A DNA stretch of 64,000 nt from Marasmius tenuissimus (taxonomy: Eukaryota; Basidiomycota; Agaricomycetes; Agaricales; Marasmiaceae): contig JAQOTA010000059.1 in the NCBI GenBank assembly GCA_029532415.1, forward strand, positions 806,001 through 870,000, in the 5' to 3' direction. Below are positions 10,686 through 23,274 of this stretch, piece by piece. The translations under genes were made by a program, and so were the position numbers. Numbering within the stretch: the stretch's first letter is position 1; each line of letters starts with the position of its first letter. The notes under the pieces are model-generated. The model made no database searches. It saw only the letters and a list, made by a program, of their open reading frames with translations, and was not told the origin of the DNA.

Positions 10686-13002
10686 ATGAGACGGTCTTCC
10701 CTCATCATGTCTCTCTGGAACCATAAGGTAGTGAACGGATACGAATCGCCGCATCTAATACTGCTACCAGTGGAAATGCATATCATGGTGAGCGTCTCAT
10801 GATATGTGACTGACTTACACTGAAAGATTTGGGAGATTATCTCTTTTTTGCCGCTCGTGGCGCTTGTCTCGTTGGCCGGAACATGCCATGAGTTCAGGTC
10901 GTTGTTACTGGGTTCACCAGCATTCTGGGATGAGTTCAGGGGAAGAAATGGAATGCCAAAACCGCCCGGTAATTTCAAGGATATAGAATGGCTAGCGCTA
11001 TTGTTTACCAGGTCGAACGTCTGCGAAGTAAGTCCTTAGATTGGTAGATTATTTGGTACTGTGTTAACGCATAAGGCCACAGGTTTGTGGATTGACCAGT
11101 GGTACGCTGAGGCTGCCGCTCCTGAAGCGGTGGTGCGGCCCTTGTTTCGACCTTGTGTGAGTCTCCGATATTAGCTAGCTCGTGAGGATACCAATATTCA
11201 CGAGGGACGCAGGAGCGAGCCCTGCCGGCTCTTCAGGGCGATGTTTCCCAATCAGCCCAAAGAATGTTTGGATGCGGCACCTGCTTGCAAAGGTGACTCG
11301 CTTCGTTGGCGTGGAATAAGCTAACAACTCACTTCATAACACAGTGGACGGCGAATGGCGTTACCTCAAGTCAGATATGGTAGGCCTCTTAGCTGAGATC
11401 CGCAACAGAAGTCGTGCTGCCCAAGTTATCGTGCTTAGCACCTACAAGGAACAGAAATTGGGCTTCTTGGAGGTACAGTCTCGACGGGCCTTCATTTTTT
11501 ACTTCGTATTCATGCGGGTCAACACGAGTAGGCTGTAGCACAATGGGAAATTTATCTCAAGAGAACTTTCGTCGGGCGTTTCGCGAGTCACGGTATCACC
11601 CTATCTCAATATTCGACCTTGTTGCTGGAGAACGGAGGACAGTATGCATCGATCTTGCTAGAAGTTGGAGTACAACTCTTCAACCGGGAGGAATCGTTGA
11701 CGGCAGCTGGTAAGTCAGACGAACCCCAACTACCACCACTGCTACTGATGCCAAGACGCTGCTTCGGGTTTTAGATTGGGACGACCTAATGGGTAATGTG
11801 TCAAACATTCAGAGCGAACTGGCCCCAGCGACATTCAAAGACGGCCCTCGTTGCCTTACGGTTAAGAGAAATATGGCAGCTGCTTGGAACCTTCTACTGC
11901 AACTTCGACAACCTACGGCATCCAAGTACCTCTTCGATTTCAATACAGCCATGCTCCTTCCCGCGATTCGCCAACATCTCATCTTCAGCGACGTGCTCAC
12001 CCTCCAACCTGAGCGTCTGCTGGATTTGTTGCTGGAGCAAGAGGTCCCGTTGATTCGGTGGATGGCCGAAATCGACGATCATATCGTTTCGAGGATTGCC
12101 AGGGTGTCGTTACACATCGTGGCGCGATCATTCGCAGGTCCCCGCGACATGTATTACTTCGGGGAGCGTCGCCCTACCGAAAACATAAACTTGCCGTCCC
12201 CAGCACGGATTCATCCAATGGCCGAAACATTCGAAGATATATCGGTGAAAAGAGCAGACGACATCTTTTACTCTGAGGATGCCTTTGTCGAAGTGAAATG
12301 TACCGAATGCGGTGACATGTTTTGCGGGGGTACTGCCGCGATGAGGCATCTCAACGTTTCGGGGCATTGCCTAACAACCTACGCGCGCAGGCCCGAGATA
12401 TTCATAATCTGTGATAGCTTTCCCACCGTAGCTCTAATCGTTGCGTCGGGGAGGGCGGTCTTCAGAACGAGGGAGGATGATATGGACGGTGATTGGGAAC
12501 TATTCGTCTGCACGTGTTGTGAGAGGTTAAACAGAGAGGCGAAAAAGGGAACGATGGAAAAGGGTTTGGGCGGGGGAAGCTCGAAGAACTACAAGAGGGC
12601 ATTTATAGGGCGATGGAGACAATGTGTGAGTCATTTCATTTGACCTCTGTCATCGGTACGCGTTCCAACTTTACACGCAGGTGAGGCATTTCAAACAAAT
12701 GCGACACAGGGGTTTGTTCAAGGGTTGGGACGACGAAAAAGGTGGTGAGGCTAGCATGCTCTTCAGATTAGCCACTGCAGACGAAAAATTTGCCTATGAG
12801 GACGTCGATGATGGCTGGCGGTGCTCACGCTGCCACGACTTCACAGAGAGGGCAACAACTCGAACGAAAATCGAGCTTCAGTTGAGGCAAAAGTAAGTGT
12901 TACCATTGGCGCTGTGTGTGAAGGGAACTGACCTTCAACACTTGTAGGCACTTCAAGGAACTGCCAACGGTTCCTCAAGATATGTTTTATGGCGGTATAT
13001 AA
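10686..13002 (+). CDS. F-box protein with Cys/His clusters
   Basis: This is a likely SCF ubiquitin-ligase substrate receptor. Nine exons (10686-10787, 10827-11027, 11083-11156, 11213-11292, 11345-11472, 11532-11709, 11775-12625, 12681-12892, 12948-13002) join with canonical introns into 626 residues. An F-box lies near residues 25-75, recognisable from LLPVEMHIM, then ISFLPLVALVSLAGTC and SPAFW. A Cys-pair region follows (CEVCGL ... WCGPC). The C-terminal third has further clusters: CTECGDMFC with a downstream His and GHC, then CTCC, then CSRCHDF. These look like metal-binding treble-clef or zinc-finger elements. The architecture of F-box, Cys pairs and long helical middle is common in Ceratobasidiaceae F-box expansions. 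An intact frame across eight introns argues that it is functional. The first ATG at 10686 is followed by a second in-frame Met seven codons later, so the exact start is uncertain. Confidence 0.65.
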
Positions 13003-13464
13003 AGGGGTATCTGCGGCGCTATATACTTAGTGGATAGTGTTTCTTGTGGAACAATGGCATCATGCCCCCAACGATGTTGTGTCAATAGACTTAAATCCAT
13101 GGACTCGGATGGACGAAAATAAGGCAAATTCAAGATACTTGGAACCGCAACATTATGTGAAAAATATGTTTAGAGCAAGACCAAGAGGAGACGCTGTGGG
13201 ACTCGAGCCCAAGAAGACCTGATCGATATTGCCGTAAGGCACCACGCTGAACCAACTCAGCCAAACATCACTGTCATTTGCAGTGAAGTTGTGGCATTTA
13301 AGGGGCACACACCGTAAGGCAGTCAAGTAAATCCGAAGTTCCCCAAAACACCACGTCCCCCAAGAGACGTTACTCGTTGGTAACCTACCAAGTAACGGAG
13401 TTCTTTGGCCATGAGTAACTGAATGTGTTCGTCTCCGGTAACAAGGGCATCGTTCTGTGATCGT

Positions 13465-13490
13465 TCTGAATATTTCCGGGTTGATCTGGG
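13465..13490 (+). repeat. TTCCGGGTT repeat, third locus
   Basis: The sequence ATTTCCGGGTTGATCTGGGT matches the core found at 2.97-3.3 kb and 9.17 kb. Only a single core is visible here, downstream of the F-box gene. Confidence 0.5.
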
Positions 13491-15130
13491 TCGTTCCAAG
13501 GAGCGAAGTATTGGGGGAATAATTTATTGCCTGGCCCCAATACCCCAATACCAGGAAATCTGCATTATAGGGTGGTGTTGGCATACAAGCGGTGAAGAAT
13601 TAAGTACATATGATGGTCATAGGGAGCGCAAGCGAGGACCCCGATAGCGGGTACAAGGGGTTGGGCAAATGTACGAAGACCCAGAAACCCGGACACGCCC
13701 CTACACATGCACCACAAAAGACCCGGAAGAACCCAGAAAAATTGAGTTTTTTTGGGAATACATTCCCACACGTCGATTATGCAAGGATTTGGTTTCCCAT
13801 CCGCTAAATTTCGGCGCTTAAAGTGGTCTGTTGGATATAAAAGGCAGGTGAGTCGCGCACGATTGCTTACCAAAATTTTGAGTGGAAGCGTCCGAAATAG
13901 ACCGACTTCTCGTAAACTCGAATTCGGAACTGACATAAATGGCAATACTATGTAGTTAGATACCTTAGACAAATTTCTTTGTAACAACCAAACGATGGAT
14001 CCCGCCATCACCTACAACAACCTTTATTGGCAGTCCCCGCTTGAGTGGTTGTTACGACCATTTCAAAAATTCCCATATAAATATGATATGTACCTTGGCA
14101 TATTTAGGGAGTTTCTGTAATGTTATTTCGACGATTTTTGATGACGGGGTGAGTTTAAAAAACAAGGAAGATTGCCCGAGACCACAGAAGCACACCAATC
14201 CTCTAATTTCTAAGGTATAACTCGCGCGGGACATCTCCAGGAAGTTATTTGAATCCTTATTAGGCCCAAATCAACCGTTAAGGTGTAGATCTAGAAATAA
14301 TCAATGGTAATGGTAGGTTCTGGTACAATGTGGAGGGTTAGCCGACGACGACTCGGAAAACAGATAACGGAGTTGACAAGGAGAGAATAGTTTTCGAGGT
14401 ATAACAAGGAGAATGCGAAAACTAATCATTGTGACACTGCAGTGGAAGCTCCATTAACTCCTGGTAATGATTTGGACAGTGTGATCGAGCGGTTGTTGGG
14501 CTAAAATATGGAGTAATGAGCAAGGGGTGACATCCACAAGTAGAACGTCGTTTGGCTACGCTATTCTGGACTCTGGAGACGAGAATGTCACTGTTGTGCT
14601 GCAGACAGCTTTGTGTGAGCGTGTCGAGGCAAGCTGGGTCAGTCAAACGTACGGGGTGCACCAGGAAAATCCAAAATGAGGAAGGCGGGAAATTGAGGAG
14701 GCTGGGAATGCTCTAAACAAACATTCCGACACTTCTCGGGATCGCATAGGAGCTATGACAGTAGATATAGCTAGTATTGCTCCGTTGAGCAAAGCCAAGA
14801 GTCGATGATACGGCGACACAACCACATATATTTTAGCCTCAAATGAGCTGCCATATGTTTTTGAGACTCACCCAACACGTTGGGACCATTCTATATACAT
14901 AGACACCCTAGTAGCTCTCAGCTTCTTGAACTAGTGGCCTGTGGGCTTCACTGATGATTCCCTAGCAATTTCGAGGGGAGAATCGACGGAGGTGGAGCCT
15001 GATTTCAGCGGGCAGAGCCCAGGTGCGCTTACCAATGAGAGACGAAGGCGAGGAAGAACCCCAGGGCTTGAACGTGAATATCTGAGGCATCCAAGGATTT
15101 TTCGGATATACCGAAATATCCTCGACCGTA

Positions 15131-15376
15131 GTCGAGGGCGTCGACGGTGGTATGTACTATGGAGGCGCGACGAACAGGCCGTGCGATTGAATGAACTACA
15201 GCTAGTTGTGTCGTAGAGAGGAGGGAGAACGATAGAATACATTGTTTTATTATTCGAGCTCCAGTTGACATGTTCTCGACAAGGATCGAGGGCATCAAGG
15301 CTGGTGCGGATATGCGACGGACGGGTCGTGCGATCGAATAATCTACCGTTATTTGTGTCGTCGTGAGCAGGGAGAA
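15131..15376. repeat. imperfect two-copy tandem repeat
   Basis: A unit of about 95 nt beginning TCGAGGGC and containing CGTGCGATYGAAT and TTGTGTCGT occurs at 15131-15230 and 15285-15376, with a period of 147-154 bp depending on indels. On the minus strand both copies read SIARPVRR within one open frame of about 159 codons (15029-15508). Whether that frame is expressed is unknown. A weaker third echo may lie near 15465. Confidence 0.5.
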
Positions 15377-16694
15377 GTAGAAAAGAAAGATTTTATTATG
15401 TGAGAACTGTGGGGTATAGATTCGAGAAAGGTCGACTGATTTTTGCCGTGGGTGGGGTATCAAGCACGTCGATGGTGGTGGTGAGCAGCAACAGAGACGT
15501 GACGGCATCGATTTGCTGATCCGTGCGAAGGCCTCTTAGGCCCCTTTCTCACGTACAAGGAACCCCCCCAATTAGGCCTTCGGTACCTGTCACAAGTGGT
15601 GCCTAAGGTGGTAGGTGCTCTTACCAGCCATTGTTCACGTGTCAGGAGCCCCGGAAATATGTGTTTCCAATCATTCCAAACCTCGTAGCGCCACAGTACA
15701 TACGAAGTTGGTCATCAGCAAAATACCCGAAAATTTAAAACCCAGGTATAATGGATTCGCGTCAGTAAAATACGGCGATCCGATAGTGGTAGGTTTCAAG
15801 AATATTATACCTTGTCAGTAGTCCCACAACGCGTTTCCATGATTTCGGGGGGCTGTAAGAGTATCGGAACATGGTTAGAATACGGTTAAAACTTACCCGA
15901 AACTCGTGAAAACCCCCAAAAACCATATCTGGGGTTGTACCCCACCTAACTTGTTGTGGTGAGTGGAACACGTCGAAGCTGATTTTGGGACTTCAAAGGG
16001 GGTTTGAGCTAGTTTTGGGTGGTTTTAACTGGGTTTTGATATGTTGTCATGCTATTGAACAATGCTAGCTGTTCAAAAATTCTCCAATAAGTCTACAGGT
16101 ACTCTATCTACAACAATAACAACTTACCTTGACCATTGTGCTTGGGGACAGTCGGGATCGACGGAAGATCTGAGCGCAGGCGCCTGAGCAAGCGCTTGCG
16201 CTGAGTTCTTGGCGGAGTCTGAATAGTATCATCACGCGCTTGCATTTTGACAGCTCACGCCCAACCTGACTCTCAACCACCGTTGTGATTGGCAAACCTT
16301 CGAAAATCTCAAGGTATGTCGCATGTTAGCATCCCGATGTGTTCACAGGCATTCTAATACACCTTGATCCACTGGTTCTGCCCTCATCACTGGAATTAGA
16401 CACTGTTGCATCCACGACACAGATGGAACATTGATGGGATGGAATCTACGGCTCAGGTGCGCTTGTTATCTCGATTTTCTCCAACAGACCTCCTCAGCTA
16501 TTTCTAGATTACTGAAAATGCTGACCGCAAGACTAAGGGCGGAATATGGAACTGTACAGAAGACTCAGGCGCGATTAATGGTCTGAGGGCACCAAACGTC
16601 TATTTCGAGCAACCGTGTCAGTGACGACGCATCACCAACGTCATCGAACTCATCTTCATCGACTGCTTTCACTGGCTGCACGGACCACCTGCCC

Positions 16695-17015
16695 GCTATA
16701 TAAAGCTAACACGCTGCAAATCGTCAACTATCCCTTCTTTCTTCCCTTCCCCCACCATCGCCCTGCCTTTTCTTCTCAGTGCCCGCCCCACCTGTCTCCC
16801 ATTATCCAATGCCGTCCACAATACTTAACCTCAACATTTCTACGCAAGCTGCTCACCGCTATATCTCCAGCTCCCCTGAAGCCTGGTTGCCCAATTGTAG
16901 GTATGTCCCACCCAATCTTTGGCGCTCCCCTACCCATGATAAATCAGTTATGTTAGTGCCAAAAGGACACGATGGGGTACACAGAAACGTACGTGCAACT
17001 TACCTCTTCACTTGA
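16695..17015 (+). promoter_or_regulatory. TATA box, CT-rich leader and short ORF
   Basis: CTATATAAAG at about 16696 is followed by a strongly CT-rich tract and an ATG at 16809. This is the layout of a fungal polymerase II promoter. The frame from 16809 (MPSTILNLNISTQ...) runs about 34 codons before a GTATGT donor-like site, or 68 codons if unspliced. No protein family is recognised. It may be a small gene or the 5' remnant of a lost one. Confidence 0.3.
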
Positions 17016-18868
17016 GACAGCTACTGACTTGTGACTCGTGATTCCACCACAGCGCGCAAGTCAATTTTACTGTCGACATCGTTGTTCATCCTGCATTTTC
17101 ATCGCACATACATAATTGAGGTGCATATATGCGTCCCATAATGTGCGTATGCTCCTTTTTTGATTCAATTGATACGCAGACTCATAACACATCTCCATAG
17201 GAATGCTTTTATGGCGGCCAGCAGGAGGTATGTCGGCTTCGTTAGCTCTTTGTTGAGACTGCCTCCTGTACAAACCAAGTTTGCTCATCCCATATTAGTC
17301 GTGTGTCGTATGTAGCAATGAAATGATACATTTTCATTCTCTAATCATTGCCGCCCTACATCATCATCAAATACTCAATAGACTATCTGAGGATGGAATG
17401 TGAATATATACACCCATTGAAATGCATGGCCATTCGAAGAACTCTGGAGAACCTGTACTATCTGTTACTCTCTCTACCACCTGCTGGTACTCGTGACATT
17501 TTCCAATACTCGCCGCGACCTCCGCTATCCGGCACTCTCCCTCAAAACTGGTTAAAACCCCCGAAACTCGTTACACTCTGCACAACTCGCGACAACCTTC
17601 ACTCTCCGGTATCATCCTCAACACTCATTAGAAGGTACCTGAATCCATTGTTTTTTACTGGTATCGTGCTCACGAATTCTCGCTCTTTTTCCGGATTTTG
17701 GAAAAGTTTTAATACTGTTATATAGTCCGTTCCTGCTCGCAACCAGGTATAGCGGGTTTCGTACTACCTAACGGGTATTGAGGTATGAAATGGCCTTACA
17801 ACTGTTCGGGTATTTTGCTGATGGTCAGTCGTGGGATACTACCCCGTACTAGGCACTATCGCGGCTGGCCGCAGCCACCGAGCAAACTCGTGCCTAGTGT
17901 AAAGCTGGACATTTCGACATACCAGCTTAGCCATCGGCAACTTCCCTGAGAAATCACCATCAGAAACTCGAGTGAATTGAGAGCAGACTTCTCGATCTCC
18001 TTGTGTTTTCCATCAGTGAATCCCGATAGCAGGGAAGGCGCGACATTCAATCGATCCCCATCAAATGAATTCCCATCGGCCTTGTATCGGCCAGAAGTCG
18101 AAAGAGGGGAAAGGCCGGATATAGTGGACATAATACTGCTACTGGCCCCTAGTCTAAAGTTGTGTTCAAGCTAGAATGTCGGAAGAACGTGAGCTTAGAC
18201 TTTTTTTGTCTTCGGATCCGGAGAGCCTGAGCATCGAAGTATCGCAGAGATAAAGAGACTCGGAGTATCCTCGCCGTTCTGGGACGACTAGATGGATCCA
18301 TAGGTAGCAGGCTCGTTGCCAACAATGCTCGGATTGTCTTAGCGACTCTGCAAATACGTAGTCAATGACTCCTGTTGGCCTCGAATTGGTCGAAACCAGT
18401 ACAACCCTGAAATAGAACGCTCAGGTATCTTGTGTTCTGTGGAGTGAGCCTGAGAGTGAGAAACTCACTGACTGGAAGCGCTGCCTTCGAGAAAGAGGGC
18501 TCGGACGATTCCGACGGCATTGAGCCGCCTACGGCCTCACACACACATGAAATGGCCCAATTACAAGCATCAGATCGCTTTTCGAAGACTTTGTGAAGGG
18601 GAAGGTCCGAGCGAGTGCGCGCAATGCATGGAATCCCAATGTTGCCCAAGTTGTAAAAGTACAAATAACAATATCGATAAAGATGGAGAGCATGAGGTTA
18701 CAGTGAAGCATGAAGCAATCGAAAGCGCGACGATGGTTGATACAATAATGATACGAGTCTTCGTGTGTACAATGTAGTGGCGTGCAAATCGATGAAGAAT
18801 GTGGATAAGGGATAGCAAGAGACAAGGGAAAGAGTGGGGGTATCCAGGTGTCACTCGCGAGGGAAGAT
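17016..18868. other. no recognised gene
   Basis: Both strands contain only short frames without domain signatures or splice continuity. Confidence 0.4.
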
Positions 18869-21185
18869 CTAAAATATCAACCAACGTCGCTTCCTTTCTT
18901 GTTGCTGTCCAGCCTCATCGTGCTCGGATTCAGGCTCTCCTAGGCCCTCTACTGCCGCAAAGCTCACATAGCCATCCTGTGCCCGACACTGCGCACTGGC
19001 CGTTTGAACATTGAACTTCGACTGTCCTTTCGGTGACGAAGGTGCAGGGAGGTGATTCGAGGGAGCAGCCGGATTGTGGACCATCAAAAACTGCGTAGGA
19101 TCGGGGGCGAGTGCACGTCCCTCTGAATGTCTGGGAGAACGTTGAGGGTACGTTTGCCCATACAGACGCGGGGTTCCGGGGACCGACAAGGGTAAACCAT
19201 CGCCTTCTTCATGCCCGGCAAACTCGTCGTAGCGAGCTGGTTGTCTATCAACCTGCACGGACATCGTCCTCCTGTGGTTCCTCTCTCTGTCGTGTTCTGA
19301 AGTAGGTAGTGAGGTCTTGCGCGTTGGCGTCGTATCCACTTCAACTACCTGCGCCGTTCTTGCCCGCCGATGATTCCGCTCCCTCTCCATAACCGGGCTC
19401 CCGAGTGACTCGTTCCCTATATCGGCGTTCCGTAGTGGCGCCCTCCGTGTGACAGCCGTCGGGACCGGTATCCTCGATAGAGCCTGGTCAGTTGGGGGTG
19501 TGGGTGGGGGTGTGATGAGAAGCTCATTGTCTGAAGGTGAACGCGGGGCGCTGGGTCCGCAAACTGACTGTGATGGAGGGGTGGCCCGTCTGCCGGAGCG
19601 ACCCGGTTCCACGTCCACCTTCAATGTAGATCTATCTCTGGGTCGGCTGGGGGACCGTGCTGTCCGGTTATGGGAAGAACTGCCGCTCGATGTCTTTGTC
19701 ATCGAGGTGGATGATCTTGTTATCGACCCGGACCTTCGCTGGTGGTTCGAAAGGGACTCCATTGCCTTGCTCAATATCCTAGGGCTATCCATTTCTTCTA
19801 CTGGTCGCAGCGGCGGCGAGGTGGGTGGCTGAGGTTGTGTACGAGAACGAGGTCTTCCTGGAGATAAGGGTCGGCTGGCTTGTGGAGGGGAGCCAATTCT
19901 TCGTTGTTTTGAGGTCAGTGATCCACTACTAGATGAATGTCGATCGAAGAACCCAGTACGAGGCGAGGTCGTACCAGCGCTTTGGGGAGTAGGGAGGAAA
20001 CGACTCGCTGAGGAGGGCGACAAAGGTGACAAAGGTGATGGCGTCTAAGGAGGGATAGCCGATAGGTCAATAAATATGAGCGTAAGAGAAATCAGGGTAC
20101 ATATGTATGAAAAGGAAGGGGAGGGTATGGCATGGCACGACATCATCAAGGGTACGAGTTACAAAACTCCAGTCCAGGTACACCCATTAGGCAGCACCCT
20201 CAAATCCGACTGAGTTCTCAGCGTCTTGACTCTAAAGCGAATCACAAACAAACCCGAAAAAAGAAGTCTAGTCCCACCCAGAAACCAATGAAAGGCACCG
20301 ACATGAAATGGAATCATGATCGAGATCGAGGGCCAAAAAAACACAGGACTAGCGAGCCCGCTCAGCTGACCGACGGAAACCCGGGTTTTGGGCTCAGTGA
20401 ACGTGGCCACTGGTAGAAGAGAGAGGCAAAATGAAAACCCAGGAGGAAGCAGACCAGGGCAAACTGCAAACTAAGAATCGAACAAGACGACGAACAAACG
20501 AAAACACGGGGAAAATTATGAAGAGGCTACTCACCTCCGCATGGAATTCCTCCGCATTGACCGGCCCACAATCACTGTCTTCACTGTCCTCCTCGTCCCT
20601 CCAAAACCATCCCCAAAGACCCCCGCTTGCCTCCATCGTGACAGGAGAAGATTCCCCTCGTAATGGATAACCCCTGGTAACGCTGCGACTCCGTCTCTCC
20701 CGAGCTCCTGTTTTCTCGATGTACCGAGTCGAGTATGGATTTTGGGAAGCTGGGGGTGGTGATATTGCGTTCGCCGACAACACTCGCTCCAGCCTTGCCC
20801 TTAAAACCTGTTCTTGAGGTGTCATGGGCACTCTCTCCGAGAAAGCGTCTCCCAATTCACCGAGTGTGTTCCGTCCGACTTTCGATGACGTCGATCCTCT
20901 CCTCCTCACATCTACTGCTTCAGAAACCCGCATGTCCCGCGATAACGTTATGTTCGGCCAATTTTCTAGCTGCGCAGGTGGTAGGTCGTGGTGGGGAACG
21001 TGTGGGGGCAAGTCAATATGTAGGTTGAAGTTTCTCCTCGTTGGGGATGACGTCTGTGGCAGAGGCTGCCTTGTGGTGGGGTGAGGATGAGTGGGAGACG
21101 TGAGAGACACGGAATGGGATAGCTGTTTGCGGCTGTGTTGGGCGGTACAAGAGCTAGCCGTGATTTCGATCCCCTCTGAAGTCAT
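18869..21185 (-). CDS. Ser/Pro/Arg-rich disordered protein
   Basis: Two large in-phase exons, 21185-20535 and 20044-18869, encode about 608 residues. The composition is dominated by Ser, Pro, Arg and Thr with many SP and TP sites, for example SPLSPSS, PPTPP and SPRHSEG, as in heavily phosphorylated disordered proteins. One folded-looking spot is GGLWGWFWRDEEDSEDSD near residue 190, and the protein ends KRRWLIF. No catalytic domain is visible. The intervening gap of 490 nt is far longer than other introns in the window, so an additional small exon between 20045 and 20534 is likely and was not resolved. The function is unknown. The long clean frames with biased third positions make it a real gene in my judgement. 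Confidence 0.55.
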
Positions 21186-23274
21186 TTCTGACGCGGGTGC
21201 TAATTTTCGGGAACGGGAATGGGGGAAATGGGACCCGGTCGAAGGTTTTTGGAGCGGAAACTGGGAGCACGACGAACGGTCGTGACAGGAACGGTGCTCG
21301 TTCTAGAGAAGCTGGGGAAGGAGGGGAGAAAGAAACTGCCTCGAAGGTTCCGTCGTTTTGAACTTTTTTTAATTTAGCGGTATGACGCGGAGGGAAAAAC
21401 AAAACTACCCAGAGTAGCAGTTTTGCCGAGGTTTGCAGATGATTGTCATGATGCCTCCATCTAGCTTCTTCTGTCCAGATGGTCCCAGACTTTGTTCTGA
21501 TGTTCCGGCTTCTTTGCGCTCTCAAGTTGTTGGCCCACGCGTGGATATATCGGACGCCTAGGCCACACGCAGTTATCAGGGAGCCGATCAAACGACACAA
21601 ACTTGGGTTATACATACTTGGTCTTCAGAGAGAATCAGGGCGGCCAAGAGTCTGCAAAACATATTCCGGAAAGGAAAGAAGGCAGTAAAAAGTATTTTAT
21701 TAGGGCGAACGTCGATAGAACTGATACGACTCACATGAACCATCGATACACAGGTCGACGTAAACAAAGCTCAGTATTTTAAGGTTCACCAAACCTCACG
21801 CGCTCGGAAATCCTACAGGACAACGCCCTTATGGCATTCTGTGGCTTGTACAACGTTTTTTCCGAGTCGGAAGTCACCGAACCCAAGTCAGCAGCTTTTC
21901 TGTGGTGAGGGCATTCATTGAATTTAGTGCGCTCGAAGATCGAAAATTGATTGTTGAATACATGATTATGACGCCCTTCAAGTAAACCGAACGTCAGCCC
22001 AGCCAGCTCGCAGAAAAGCGACATATAAAGGATAGAAGAACCTTACTGACACCTGGGTTTTTTTTTCAATAGTTACGCCTCATCAGCACACGACTAGTGC
22101 TCTGGAAGGCGTGTATCGTATTCTCATTCCCACTTCTGGACTCTATCAGCCCTAGCGTCAGGAAAATGTGCGATCCCTGCCGGTTTACGTGTCACCTGAG
22201 GTTCAAAGGTCGATGGGAAACTGACAAAACGAACCTTGTGTCATAGGTATAACTTCCTCCGTGAGATCATAGCTTGGGCTGGTGAGATAATGCCCAGCGG
22301 GATCCATGCCAGAAGATGGTAACTGAAGGTAAGAACGGCAAGCAAAGGGACAGGTATAGTACAAATGCTTGCAGCTTTCTCAGGAGATCAAGCAAAAGGT
22401 AGCCGTGGGCTATTTCTAGACACTAGGGAGATTGAAAGCTCGAAGGTGAGGTATTGATTTCAATAATGAATCTCGACGTACCCCTACGTATCTCCCTAGT
22501 GAATCACCTAGTATACTGCGGGCCTCGAGTTTCAATACGTAGCCCACGCAGACTAAGCGTGCTTCCTATCATCTCGCCTTCCATCTCAGCAATGTGAATG
22601 AGGTACGCCCTATTCACATTTCGTGTGTGAATCGCCGCAAATGATTGAATTCGGGCTGATGTATATGGCCATCTTCTTTGGGCTCTTGCTCGATGCGCTG
22701 GAGTAGCTTGTAGCACTAGGTTCGGTCCTACATCCGGTGGTCGCTGGTGCATTGAATCATAGAAGATCGTGATGAAGGTTGAGGACAAGGAGAGTTGACA
22801 ATTGTAAAAACCTTTCTCGGCATTGGCCGAAAATTTTCAATCAGTTCCCACGGCCCGCACAGGGCCTAGACTCGAACTCTAACTCGTCCCACGACTTGGA
22901 AGCTACTCTGGCTGGTCCTTTTGCTCAATTCTCATGAGGAAAAGAGCCTGCAAAATTCCGATTACTGATTCGAAGTTTTTTTTTTTTTCATAGCTCCTCT
23001 AGACTCGGAAATCCAACAGAAACCTTGGAGCTGCGCACACCTCAGATCTGATCATCTGAGCCAGGCATGAGGGCTTATGCTTCGAAGGGCTCTGCTCATC
23101 CGCATACTAACTGGGCTTCTGGGACAAAACCTTGTACTGCGGGCTGTGCCTCATGTTGATGACCTATACGATGGTGCAACACTTATATTAACCAAGGGGC
23201 CGAAGGATTTTTGATGTCGCTCTCCTCTTTACTATCTCCTCTTCGAAGCACTATCCTACTCTCTGCGCTTTGAG
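21186..23274. other. no recognised gene
   Basis: No supported coding region is seen. The sequence is of ordinary composition apart from a poly-T run near 22978-22990. It precedes the decayed gene and the tandem duplication that starts at 23678. Confidence 0.4.

Larger units (their letters stand above)
13003..16690. other. gene-poor stretch
   Basis: Apart from the repeats listed separately (13465-13490 and 15131-15376), I see no supported gene here. Short frames are scattered on both strands without domain content or coherent splicing. A further TTCCGGGTT core sits in this stretch. Confidence 0.45.
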
